From Rhabdornis inornatus (taxonomy: Eukaryota > Chordata > Aves > Passeriformes > Rhabdornithidae), in the NCBI GenBank assembly GCA_013397075.1, contig VWZS01009934.1, positions 5,174,305-5,238,304 of the forward strand: a DNA stretch of 64,000 bases, written 5' to 3'. The notes below the pieces were generated by a model. It was not told where the DNA came from. It was given only the letters and a program-made list of their open reading frames with translations, and ran no database searches. The translations under genes and the position numbers were made by a program. Positions 50,275 through 62,230 of the stretch are shown here, in pieces (position 1 is the stretch's first letter; every line of letters starts with the position of its first letter).

Positions 50275-50401
50275 TATGGGGGGGTTAATTTTTATTTATT
50301 TATTAAACACTGATCATTCTGTGTAATTTCACTCTAATCCACCCCAAGGGAGCTATCAACAAGAACCCCAGTTAGTCTCACCTTAAGGGCTGGTTGCAAC
50401 A

Positions 50402-51365
50402 CCCTCTTAGAGAAGTCAGCTACCAGAACCTGTTGTGAGACCACATCAAGTTCTTTAAGCAGCTGAGGAATGATTGTGCTGAAATGCACACTGGAATTTT
50501 AACTAGCATATGAATCCAACGACAAAGAGTTAACTGTTATTACATCATGCTTGGCTTTGAGAAACTGGAGGAGGAGCAAGGGAACAAGTATTACCTAAGG
50601 AGTCGGATAAATCCCATAGTATAGCAAGTCACAATTTGATTTGTTACTGTGAGTGAGAGACAATCAGAGAACTGAGGGTTTATTTTAAAATATTATGGAA
50701 TTAATCATATTATGACTTCCAAGGGAGTTCCTTTTTTAATAAGATGAGGTTCAGAACATTTCAGAGCAACTGCTCTTCAATAATTGCTAAGTACTCAACT
50801 CTTCATAACACAAAACACTGTCTCAGGCCTTTTTCTCTATTATTAGTGGAGAGATGAAAAAATAATTAAGATTCTGAAAAGTATTGAATTTCTGGTTATT
50901 CAATAACATATTAGCACATCCAAAATTAATGGATAGTCTGTAAGAACAATTTATATATGTGAAATATAAATTTAAAGTTTAAAACCTTAAGAAATTAAGA
51001 ACTCATGTCTTAATTGAGGAAAAAAAAAACTTTCTCCTATCCTCCCGGTGCACTAAGTTAAATAAGTTGGAATACACCCACATATTTTTTGCAGAAATCA
51101 ATTCTTATGTCTAGTGTCAAAATATAAGCCAAAACCTGCAAATTTTGCTCAAACTGAACAAGGAAGAAAACCTTCATTTTATGAGATCTGAAATATAATA
51201 TTTTTAGTAACTTTGACCATAAGCAAAGGTTTGGAAAACTGATAGATTTTGCATATTTCTTGATTGAAGTGTTGCTAGAGACAAATAATTCTAATTATTT
51301 TGTTGCCTTCTTGGTTGCAAACCTAGGCATAAAAATATATATATCTGCAAACAGGTCACTGTATT
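50402..51365. other. Unique AT-rich sequence, no gene seen
   Basis: About 960 bp with a short poly-A run near 51,020-51,030. Only chance open frames are present. Confidence 0.45.
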
Positions 51366-51470
51366 TAAAACAAACAGAAAAAAACCCAACAAATAAAAAA
51401 TTAAAAATTAAAAACAAACAAACAAACAAAAACAAACAAAAAAAAACCCACAAAAAATCTACAAACCCCA
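51366..51470. repeat. A-rich (AAAC)n low-complexity tract
   Basis: About 100 bases of A with C or T, including an AAAC run at about 51,412-51,440. The K/N-rich plus frame (51,260-51,499) and the F/L/V-rich minus frame are artefacts. Confidence 0.85.
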
Positions 51471-53552
51471 CATGGAAAAGGAGCAACTGGAGCATCTAAA
51501 ATCTATCTATATTTCATTATAGTGAACTTTGCATATTGCCTGGGCAGTAGACAGCGTGGATTTAAAACTCCTTGGACAAAGACAAGGAAATTAGTAATGT
51601 AATTCAACCATTGGTTTGTGCTCTGAGATTGTAAGTTCTGAGGAAGCACAGGACCACTGCTACAATCTCCAGCTTAATGAAAAACATGAAGTTCACATCC
51701 TCATTTTCATAATTTCCCCTTCACTGCTGACAGATGATATTAAATAAATTGTTGTGCATTGGGCCAGTTTGATTTCTTGTTTGAAAGAAGTGGGAGCAAA
51801 AGCATTAAAATAGTTTTGTGCTGTTCAACAGTTAAAACATTATTTGTTCACCACTAACTGTGGCATAAAATAGGATCACAGTTAATTGTCTCCCAGCTGT
51901 GGGATTAACACTAAAACAGAGAAAGATTTACAGGAAGAATTCACAAAAATCTTGAACTTTAACAGAAAGGAAAATACAGTAAAATACAAATGTGATTTCA
52001 CATATTTCTCAAATCACAGATGCACAGATGCTGTTTGTATCAGGTGAGCTTTCTGCTGTAAAGGTTCATTTTGCAGTTTCACAGCTCAGCAAAATGAGGG
52101 ACTAAGGCAGATTGAGTGTAACTGGTAAACTGAACTTTTAGTAAAGGATAAACTCAGAATCTGTGTTTCTGTTCCTGACTAGCAGGTTGAAAATCAAATA
52201 TGACAAGGAAAAACCTGGTCCTTGCCACAGACATTTAGCAGAAGGCTGGGTTAGGGTCTGTGCATCTGGCAAAACCCCCTCCTTGCTGTCACCAGGCAAA
52301 GTGGCTCAGAGCAGGGTGACACGTTGTGGCAGATGCAGTTGGCAGAGGTCCTTTAATCAACTAAAACCACTCATCCATGGCACACGTGCACTGCCAGGGG
52401 CTGGAACTTCTGCTGGCAATGCCACACTTGCCCATCCCTGCATGTCCAGGGCTTGATGCTGCTCCACTGCTGCACTCTGGCCAGGCTACTTCTGGCCAGC
52501 AAGCCACTGGGGCCATGGCAATCCTCACCTGCAGTGCAAGTGAAAGAGTTTGTCGTCATCAGAACAGAATGGGCATTGTTTCTGGCTTAATGCAAAAAAG
52601 CAAAAAAGCAGTGGAAAATATAGTCTAAATGAAGTTTGCTTAGAATCTTAATTGGCTGAGGGAAACAAAAAAATCCTTCTCAGCTGCTGCCACTGGGGAT
52701 TTTTTTATTCATAATCCCAATTCACAATTTCCTGTTCAAAATATATCATAATCGTCTAAAGTCCTTTTTCTTAAAATAGGAAGACACATTTTAAGTATCT
52801 GACAGAACTTCTTGGAAAGAAAAGAAATGCAATAGAGTAATTACTAGTTATTAATTCTGCAACAGATTAGTATATCAGAAAAGAAATGTAGCGTCTTGGT
52901 TTGTTATTGTAATATACAGTTCATAATAGGATGAAATCACAGAAGAAATTGTAATATTAAGTAAAAAATGATGTCAGGATGACATATGCTCACTTCTCCA
53001 ATCTGATGTGTGAACCAAAGGCAAAAAAAGATGAGTTCTCTAATAAGACAGACTAAGAAAGAAATATTAAGTTTTCTAAATGGGAGCTGGAAGAGGATTC
53101 TGAATTTTTGTTTTTTTTGCATTTAGAGATTTTTCCTCTGAAAGCAAATGAGTGTTTCTGTGGCTTATACCTAATTTAAATTCTAAGTTTTCTGAACTCC
53201 CTGTACTGAAAAGAATTGAATATTGCAGGCACTTAATTCACGTGGTGTTAAGACAAGTCAAAGCCATGAAAATGCCATGGTGCCATTTAGTGAAAATTTA
53301 TCTTTCACTGGGAATAGTTGAATTACAACTGAAATGAGATTGGAAATAATCTTTTCTTCTATAAACCTTGCACATGGAAGACAGTACATCTGTTTAATAT
53401 CTTGCCACTTCTATCATTCTGTGTTGTACCTGAAACTGTTTTGGCAGTAGTCGCATGAGGCTTCTCTTCTATTTCTTTTGTTAAGTTAGTTCAATTATTA
53501 TGAATGTCACCTATTTATTCCTATGACTATTTTTCCAACACAGAGATATATG
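51471..53552. other. Unique sequence, no gene seen
   Basis: 2.1 kb without a recognisable gene. A GC-richer patch at about 52,205-52,555 contains overlapping open frames of 62-97 codons on both strands and modules such as 'ctgccaggggctggaacttctgctggcaatgcc'. I could not link it to a protein or repeat family. Confidence 0.45.
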
Positions 53553-53630
53553 TATCATGCTTAGTCTATCCCATGCTTGAATATATTAAAGTTTATATAT
53601 ATTCAAGCATGGGATAGACTAAGCATGATA
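53553..53630. repeat. Perfect 34-bp inverted repeat with 10-nt spacer
   Basis: Positions 53,553-53,586 (starting TATCATGCTTAGTCTATCCC) and 53,597-53,630 are exact reverse complements over 34 bases. The spacer is TAAAGTTTAT at 53,587-53,596. Symmetry stops at the next base on each side. A transcript from either strand would fold into a perfect 34-bp stem. No known microRNA is recognised in it, and a perfect stem is unlike most animal microRNA precursors, so a template-switch origin is a simple alternative. Confidence 0.98.
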
Positions 53631-55522
53631 AGCAAGAGAAATTAAATTCTAGTTAATTTGAGACTAGGAGGAAGAAGCTATTCTTTAGCAAACCATTCTA
53701 TCCACTGTTCCTAAACATTCTCAGATTATGATGGCTATCATTATTTTAGTCAAAAAGCAGGAGCTAATTTGAGGGAATTTAAAAAATTCCATTCAAAGAA
53801 ACCTGTGAAAAGGATTGGTTGGGGGATTTTTCCTCAAACTTGCAAACAATAAATGCACTCTTATATTTTATTTCAGAACATAATTATCTGTTAATTAGTA
53901 TTGCATATAAATTATTACTGTGATCATACTTTACTGGTATTGTAAATAAATATAAAATCTTTAGATGACTAATTGGGCAATCAGCAATGTCAACATACAA
54001 ATTAGTGAATATGAATGACTGAATCTGCTGTACCTCAAGGGGGAACACTCCACTATTCTTAAGTGAGCATTTATTTTGTTCCAATTTTCGCTGTCTTCTT
54101 TGTTTGATTCTCTTTTTCTAAGATGTCTTTAGTGAAAGAAACATATCCAAGTTCCTAAGGGTTTATCAAAAGACCAGATGCAGTTTATTTTCAGAGTCTT
54201 CAGTGTTCCCTGCACAGAACTTAAAGTATGGGCCGGTGTCAACAACAATTTCTTTACTGTTGGGTACTAGAAATGCATGTGAAGCAAAACAGCTGAATTG
54301 TGAATTAGAGCAATTTCATCATCTCTCCATGTGGAGTACTATTCTATTTTTATTAAAAAACACCCTAGAACCAGAGAAATAAATTGTGCCAGCTCTGAAT
54401 ACAAATTATTAGGTCAGTTAATTTTAAAAAGAAACATCAAGAAAAATGTCATTTTAGAAGAAGGACAATGTGTAGAAATATAAGGAATATTTTTTTAATC
54501 AAATATATAATTTAGTATCAATACTGTTCAGTATTTCCCCCCCACTGTTAGTCAAACATATTTTTCCTTGTAATAAGTGAAAGTAATGAGTTTTTGAACT
54601 TGGCTTTGTTTTAAATGTATTTTTAAGACAATGCAACTTTTTGATTTAATTATTCTGTTTATTATCATTGGTAGGTCAGTGTAGGCACTTGGCTGGATCT
54701 GTTGGTGTAACCCCAGACTGCCTCATCCACCTCTAACACTGCAACTCCTTGCTACACTGCAGGAACCTGTGTTCAGGTCCATATAGGAAAGCCAGACTTA
54801 ACAGCAGTAGAATGGATATTAAGAAGGCATGATGCTCTCAGGTAGCTTTTAAAATAAATGTTAGTTTTAAATTTCATTTTAACTACTGTGAGTATCTTGT
54901 CTTTTCAAGATGCAAAACATTTTTTTTTCTAGGTCTAGAGTGCTGTTACAGAACATACACAGTGTGTGCACACACAAGAAGTGAACATACACTTACATAT
55001 TTACAAACATCCCAGCTAATTGTGATTGATAGTTGCATGAAAATGTGAAAGAATTGCCAAGCTATTAACCCCTTTAACTGCAAAAATGGGCCAAATTTTA
55101 ATTTAGCTAATTAATTTTCATATTCTTTAAATTTCCTTGAAATTTCAGCTAATGAAATAGTAAAGACATCCAGTCTCTCTCTCTTCTACTCTTCTTCACT
55201 TTATTTTTTTTTTCCTTTTTTTTTTGGGCAGGCAGGGTGGGGGTTGCTCAGTTTTCTTTAATTTCGCCTATTTTTTTAATGTCAGATGCAAAGGCCATTT
55301 ATTTGTCTTCATATGGCATGAGGTTAAACACATATTTGCTTCAAGAACCAATATTGTTGTTCCATGTGTGCATTGATACCCAGGAGAAAAGCTACAAACA
55401 ATAACATTTTCATGTATATTACTCAGGTCTCCAAAAAGTCTCACAGGTTTTAAGCTGTTTTTTAAACACAGTTGTTACTACACCTTTCACCTTCTGACAA
55501 GGAGAAAGCTCCATTTTTTGTT
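53631..55522. other. Unique AT-rich sequence, no gene seen
   Basis: 1.9 kb with no recognisable gene. A T-rich run followed by a G-rich stretch lies at 55,201-55,245. Around 54,700-54,775 a C/T-rich stretch ends in 'cactgcag', which resembles a splice acceptor, but the sequence after it has no coding character. Confidence 0.45.
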
Positions 55523-55676
55523 GTGGCTGCCCCATCCCTGGAAGTGTTCAAGGCCAGGCTGGATGGGACTATGAAAAACCTGTTTTAGTGGAAGGTATCT
55601 CCGCCCATTGCAGTGGGGTTGGAAGTAGATGATTTCTAAACTCTCTTCCAACCCAAACCATTTCATGATTCTGTGA
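55523..55676 (+). mobile_element. CR1 LINE 3' fragment, plus strand
   Basis: It runs from 'gtggctgccccatccctggaagtgttcaaggccaggctggatggg' through 'cattgcagtggggttggaagtagatgat' to 'cttccaacccaaaccatttcatgattctgtga'. About 154 bp of the CR1 3' end are well preserved. Confidence 0.93.
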
Positions 55677-57108
55677 ACTCCAGTGCCCTTGGCAAGGACA
55701 GCAGCCTCGGCAGAACTCTGCCAGGGCAGAGCTACACAATATAAAAACCTGCACGATAAAATAGAGAAATACTAGACCGGTATTTTAAGTAAATTAAGAA
55801 CACTTGCTGCAGTAGCAAACAGATCCCTACTTCTCCTCCTTTTACAGGAAAGCTACCAAGAGAACCTAGATCTCAATTCCATGTGTCTTTCCACAGGGAA
55901 GAGCATATTCAAGCAGTAAAAGTGCATCCACAAAGCTGGTGTGAGGAATATCTATGAGCTCTCACTGAAAGTGAAACAATTTTTGCAAATTCCACTGAAC
56001 ACGTTAAATCCATGTTTTCCTCTTTATCGTATCTGGTTTGGCATTGTGGTATCATTCTTTGTTGCTCTTGATTTACATATGCAAAAAATGAGAAATGTGC
56101 CTGAACTACTTTGCACATTATTAATTTATTCCATTGGTGTATAGTGCTACACTTCTCATGGAGGAACTAAAATGCCTGATTTTAGATTTCCCAAGGTATG
56201 GTGACAATCTAAACAAAATAATACAACTATTGAGCTATGCCATGCAACCCAAATACTTTCCTGAGGTTAGTGCTAAAAGCTGAAAAATTTCTTAGCAAGA
56301 TTGACCAGAGTAATTTTAAATTTCTTAATTAGGTGAAGTAGTTGGCATATTTTAGCAATTACATTTCAGCTGTGACTATTTTGGAGCAAAACCCCACTGA
56401 ACTTTGTGATTACTGCAATTCACTTCCCTCTTATTCTGTCATTCTGTTTTTAGGATGAAATTTCTAATCCCTATTTTGTTTATTTAGTCATCTTCTTTGA
56501 TGACACTATTGCTGCTACAACCAGCTAGTCAGGTGTAGGCTATTTCTGTCCTTTTGATGATGTTTTCAGACATTCTGTTCAACATATCTATGTAAACCAA
56601 CTGCTCTTGTCAAGCTGTTTTGACAGGAGTAGCTGGCTACTTCAGGAACAGCATGTACAAATTAGGTCTACTAATTGCATTCACATTAGAAAAAGCTATT
56701 GACACACTCTTTGTCAAACAGCATTTTTCAGGAAATGCAAAATATTTCTTGGTACTAATGCCAGCAGATAAGACAACAGATAAGCAAAGAGATTTTGGTG
56801 GATCCAGGAACAAAGTATCTGAATGTGCTTCAGAAAAATGCATAATTTACCATTGTCCACAATATGAGATAAACTCAATTTTTATTATTTTTTTTTAATC
56901 AGAATGCAACTAGTCACAAAAAATTTAAAACCCAGTTACAATACAGAATACTTGGAAATCCTGGAGATAAGTTTTAAAATTTGTCAAAATGGGTTAAAAT
57001 TATCTTATTTAGTATTGTTGATAAATGTTAATAAAACACTTTAAAGTTAAACCTGAGAAATTATACAAAATTAGTGAAATGGATACAGTGTCATCTTGTT
57101 AAAGCTTT
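55677..57108. other. Unique AT-rich sequence, no gene seen
   Basis: 1.4 kb with chance open frames of up to 92 codons (56,620-56,898 plus), no recognisable domain and no repeat. Confidence 0.45.
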
Positions 57109-57186
57109 CAGGTTCTCATATGACATAAAGCTAGTTCAATTACTTCCAGGTTCTCATATGACATAAAGCTAGTTCAATTACTTCCA
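57109..57186 (+). repeat. Exact 38-bp tandem duplication
   Basis: A 38-bp unit beginning CAGGTTCTCATATGACATAA is repeated head to tail without a mismatch (57,109-57,146 and 57,147-57,184), with CA starting a third unit. The lack of divergence points to a recent event. Confidence 0.96.
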
Positions 57187-60100
57187 AAGCTGGTCATTTT
57201 GCTCAAAGATCAGGAACCAGGCTAGACAGCATTTCTCAGGCCACGCTTATCATAATGGATTTACAATTAGAGAAAAGTCAAAGAAAAAAACATCGACACT
57301 GACATACTAAGGTTCCCTGCTGGAATGACTCTCTAGGAAAATACCTGATAACAGCAGTCCTTATTTAAGACATTGTATTCAGTGAAATTTTCTTGTCGTG
57401 TTTACCTTCTCCACTTTTTTTCTGAAATCTTGGAAGATTTGATAAAACTTTAAAACCCCATATCATTTACTACAGATTTTTTTTTTCTCCAGAATGTATC
57501 TAATCTCTTTTCAGAATTAATAATGTATAAATTATCCTATCTTTCAGTAATTAAATAGAGCATACTTTGAAATAGCTTTCAAGAAGACAAGCATTATTAT
57601 GTTTCTTGTATTTGATTCTATCTCCTAATTTTTGAAATTTGTTTCCAAGAATCCTTCACACACTGTGGAAACTTTTAGCTTTGCCCTTTGATACCCTTCA
57701 GAATATTTATCTGTAATTTCCTCTTTTCTGTAACATTTTTTCTCATAGAATTCTTCATCATCCCTTACTATTTCCCAGAGAGCGCTATTTACTTCAACTA
57801 TTTTGTTTTTTTCATTGAGCATTGTCTTTCCTCAGGGAGCAACACATATTTTATTATGGGTATGTACTCCAATATGTAAACCCAGAAACATACTCCACAC
57901 CCACTTACTTGCCATGATATTTCAGTTACTTTATGAGTATATCTCTAGTGAAAACTGGCCATATTTCACAGTAAATATTTCTGACACAAACAACATATTT
58001 GTTTTTATTGGGCCACATGGCTCTTAATTCTGAAATTAAGGATGTTTGGAGCAGAGGGTCATGTAGCCTGGTTTTTGCACCTGTCTGAATCTGGTTGTAT
58101 GCAAGATGAAGAATTCAACAGAGGGCAAGTAAAATCTCCAGAACCAACAGTGGCAGCTGAAAGCTAAAAGTTACAATTCATCATCCAATTGACATCATAC
58201 AACCAAAATCTTCCCTTTATTTTTTATTTCTTCCTAGCTATTCTTTCCAAATACATAAGGATTTTCTTCACATCCTTTTCCCTTTCCTCTGAAATGGAGA
58301 GGTGTTTTTTAAGGGTGCTGTTGTCCTGCCTATTAGACAAATGGGACTGAGAACTAATATTGTAAATGAGGGATCATCAAGGAAAATTTAATTCATACAA
58401 ATTGAAAACAGGCTAAAAGCGCTAGGATTAGACTGGTAGTTTCTCTTACACTGACCAGAATAAAACATTTCTTGACGATTTATTTTTCTTTAAATTGCAT
58501 CTTTAGCAATAATAAAACAACACAAGACTCACATTCTGAAGTATCATTTTCATTATCAATAGTAATTATCAAGAAACATGTTTTTAACACATTTTGGTTC
58601 ATCCTAATTATAGGAAGGTTTTATAACACTTGTTGTGATAGATCTAATTCATCATAAGCAACAAATATTAATCACTATCATAATAAGGAATTATAAATCA
58701 GACAGCAGATTTTCTCTGTACTGTATTTTATAATTCTTAGTCATATCTTTATACCTTCTAATTTTCTTAAGGAAAAATATAGATATCTATTCTAAGGTAC
58801 AATCACAAGTAATTATGGAAGTAATACTAGAAAAAAGGAGCTGATCTAAAACATGATGACTATAATAGCCTTATTTTATTTAGAAAATATTCCTAATTTT
58901 AAGTAATATTAAACATCCTCATATTCTTCAGAATATATTAAAGCTACTGTTTATGGGTATATGAGGTTCCTGGGGTTTTATTCACTTATAAGCATTTATG
59001 CTTGCTTTTTATTTCATTTTAAAACTATCTGAAGTCATCATTTCAATGAGTCTACTAAATTAGGACACACATCTAAGATTTTCATTCAGTTTAACCTAGT
59101 TCTGCAGTCTCACTACAGATACATTTTAGACTATAGTCAACTAAATAAAAACATCTGCTAAACAACATTAATAATTGACATAATTTATTTCAAAATTGGA
59201 CTATTATAGGCAGGACTGGACTATGCCTACTCTCTATAAGACCATAAATTTGGAAAAATCTGATATATGATTTTGAACTTACATTTTTATCCCTATAATG
59301 TGTTGGACACAGAGATTTGACTACTGAGCCTGAACAACTTGACCTGATTCCTCAGAAATACAGTCTAATAATTTTACTCTTTAAAGTATACTAAATATCC
59401 TATTGTGGGGAGCATTATTACCAGAGGAAAATATAGATGATCAGAGTGCTACAATGGAAAGGACAAGTGAAACCACTGAGCTACTTGTTCAGTGTATGGT
59501 TAGTATAGTACCTAACAGCCCTGTTTTGGAAATTTGACAACATATGAAAATTTGTCCTTAATTATATCCATAGATATGTGGACTATTATGCATATGAAAA
59601 ACTTCAGGCAAAGGAAGTGTTCTCAAATATAAATAAATCCAAATACATTAAAATCTATTTCTTTTAAATTGCTTAAGGAGTGATGTTTTGAGGTGTTACA
59701 AAATTTTACTAGACACAAGTTTTCTGGAAATAAATGGGAATTTCACACTAAACAGCTGGTCCACCGTTAATAATAAATGCTCTATTTTTTTTAATAGAAG
59801 CATTAATATTTGAATTATTATATATGTATATGTAATCTCAGACTCTTTCTTGCAGTATTGAAGTGACCTGGTCTCCACAGAGCACTGCATAGTACAGGAT
59901 GGAGTCTCTTAATCATTGGTGTTGCCAGCCTGACAAAGGTGCAGATTTGCAGGGTGGGCTTGTTATTCAAATTCAGGCAGCTTTTAGTGATACCTGGTCG
60001 TATTTAGCATGGGTCAACTCAGCTTCTCTAAGTAACTGTGTCCCTCTAATGCTCTGATGCTGCTCTACAAATGCCTATAAATGTGCAATAATAAGAGAGC

Positions 60101-62164
60101 AGATTTGCAGATAGTAGCAAAAATTACAGACGTGCCAACGCATGGATGAGAAATTATTTGATCCACAAAGGTCTGATTGTTCTTACATTAAAACAACAGG
60201 CTTATTGTTTGTCCTTTCCATTCCTGGAAGATTAGGCTGCAAACGCCTCAGTGCCACGTGCACAGTCTTCTGCATGCAAATAGTTTTAGCAGTAACACCT
60301 GTCCCTGTCAAGCTGTGCTGGGAAGTGTGCATTGGGGTGTTTAAAAATGACACCGTGACGGTTGAGATCATCTAAGATGCTCAAGGTAACAGGCTCCTGC
60401 CCTAATCACAAGGGGCTGGAGCCAGGGCATAATCAGTGACGGGTCCTTAACTGCAGGATTTGTTCCCTGCCTCGGTTCATCGGAGCCTGAATCTTGCTGA
60501 TTTCTCAGGCATGCTGCAAGACCCATTTGTTCTCTGGGGCTTTTCCAGAGGGAAGAAATAAAATGAGGAGAGTTTTCAGGTGGTTTGATAGGTGATCTGG
60601 AAAGTCATTGTCAGGTTTTCTTTAAAAGCAGTGCAGGAGCCTATGTAAATACACAAGGAGTGGGGAAGGCAGGAGCACAGTTTTCAGTACGAAGAAACAG
60701 CCCACGGCAGATTGAATAAAACTCCATGCAAAACATTTTATAAGGTTCTAGGGACACAAAACTTTTCCAAAACTTTAGAAACACTCTCCTGCTCATGCTT
60801 ATTTCAGCTACTTGTATCTTATTAACTAATACTGCAGTATATGGGCACCTCATAAGCAAGATGTTCTGAAAGGTAATGCTCACATAACGAATTGAAGCCC
60901 TATTGAATAACTTAGCTTATCTGAGATTAAGAATTGAGCATTTAACATACCTGCACAAGTAATTGTCTAATTTTTGAGGAATGTGGTGGTTTTTTTCTTT
61001 ACTTGTTCACTACTTTTAAATATTATCTAAAAAAATATTTGCTTACCTTTGCAATATAAAAACTTGGAAATTCTCTTTTGTGCCCAAAAGCACCCACAAT
61101 CAGGTACGCTTTGTAGAAATGGAGGAACAATCAATGTTTTTTCTATACAATGAGAATACTTAAAAAAAAACTGAGTGGAGAATTGTGAGGACAGTGGGCC
61201 TTACAGCCTGTGTATTACAGAAATGTAGCTATTCACTTTTTAATTACCAGCTAGTCCTAATTGAAAGCTTGACTTACTGCCTAATCTTGCAATACAAGGT
61301 AGTGAATTTTTATTTAAATTTCCATGAGAGTCTGAGTATAAACACAATATAGAAGATACAATATTATTAAGGTCTTTAGGATTCAGGTTTTCTAAATGGA
61401 TCTGTTAGAGGAAGAATATCTTTTCCTCAGAGCTCTCCTGCTTATGACAAGGCTTCTAAAAAACCTTATCCCCCAAACAAAATACCCTCCACACTTAATG
61501 GCTGAGTTTGGCTGCAGACTATTTTGTTTACTTAGCCTGATTATAGCTAGTAAAAAATTTATCGCACTTTGCAATAATATGGGTACTGAATTGTTTGCAG
61601 AGTACATGATAAAAATCAGAGGTGTTTATTTTATGAGTTATTCTCCACTAGCTGCTGTTATTCTCAAGTGAGGCTGTATTTAAAAATGTTAGTGAAGACA
61701 AAAAGCCCAACTTTGTCATTTTTCAGAAGTTTGCTAGTTTTATGTCTGAGTATATTAGAAACCAGGGCACACAGAGCTGTACTGCATGCCACTGATTTCA
61801 TTTTTCTTTTTGCATTTCTCTGACAGCAAGGTCATTTATCTTTCGGATAAGGAATAAGAAGCAAAAAATGGAAAAAGGCAAGCTATTCTGTTTGAAAATT
61901 GTGTTGTGTATTCTTGAGAACATTTTGCCACTGTCTACTGCTAATTTTTATTCCACCATAAGTCAGCACACTCCTCATCAATAAGTCGACTTGGTGGTAG
62001 GTTTGGCAGTGAAGCCAAAGCTTTAGTGGGCATGATCTAGTAGGTTAGGATTACTTGCATTGCAACTGCTAACTTTCAGTTCATATAGGACTAAAAAGCA
62101 AGAAAAAAAGAGTTCACTTTTATTTGTATTTTGTTGGGTAGATCCAAAGGCAGCAGTCGAGGGG
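57187..62164. other. Unique AT-rich sequence, no gene seen
   Basis: 5 kb without a recognisable gene or transposon. The part at about 60,140-60,500 is GC-richer than its surroundings, has several CpG sites and contains the octamer ATGCAAAT at 60,274-60,281. It is a candidate conserved non-coding element. Elsewhere only short chance open frames occur. Confidence 0.45.
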
Positions 62165-62230
62165 GAGAAGAGAAGCCTCAGGGGGCACTTCATTACTCTC
62201 GACAAATGCCTGAAAGGGGGCTGTAGCAGA
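62165..62230 (+). mobile_element. CR1 LINE fragment, plus strand (5' piece of a split copy)
   Basis: The stretch 'gagaagagaagcctcagggggcacttcattactctcgacaaatgcctgaaagggggctgtagc' matches the CR1 segment that normally reads 'gaagagaaggctcagggggacctcattgctctctacaactacctgaaaggaggttgtagcc'. The match then stops. The consensus continues at 63,012, suggesting that both are parts of one copy. Confidence 0.72.

Larger units (their letters stand above)
49077..50401 (+). mobile_element. Probable ERV LTR enlarged by simple repeats
   Basis: Two blocks on either side of simple repeats look like parts of one avian LTR. The left block includes 'gactgggtgtgatccacagcgtcaaaactcccccc', 'attttgtaggattcccccactctcaaagga' and 'catcatcggatctacggatgctgg' (49,340-49,555). 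The right block includes an ATTAAA at 50,301-50,306, 'cactgatcattctgtgtaatttcactctaatccacccc' and the end 'agtctcaccttaagggctggttgcaaca'. The element would run from TG at 49,077 to CA at 50,401. The 5' end is uncertain and no target duplication is evident. Without the microsatellites it would be about 0.75 kb. Confidence 0.5.

Noticed and set aside
54700..54800. Splice-acceptor-like C/T-rich stretch ending in GCAG
   Set aside because: The following sequence has no convincing open frame with a donor site.
56620..56898. Plus frame of 92 codons starting with ATG
   Set aside because: It resembles no protein that I know, lacks promoter or splice context, and lies in the length range expected by chance here.
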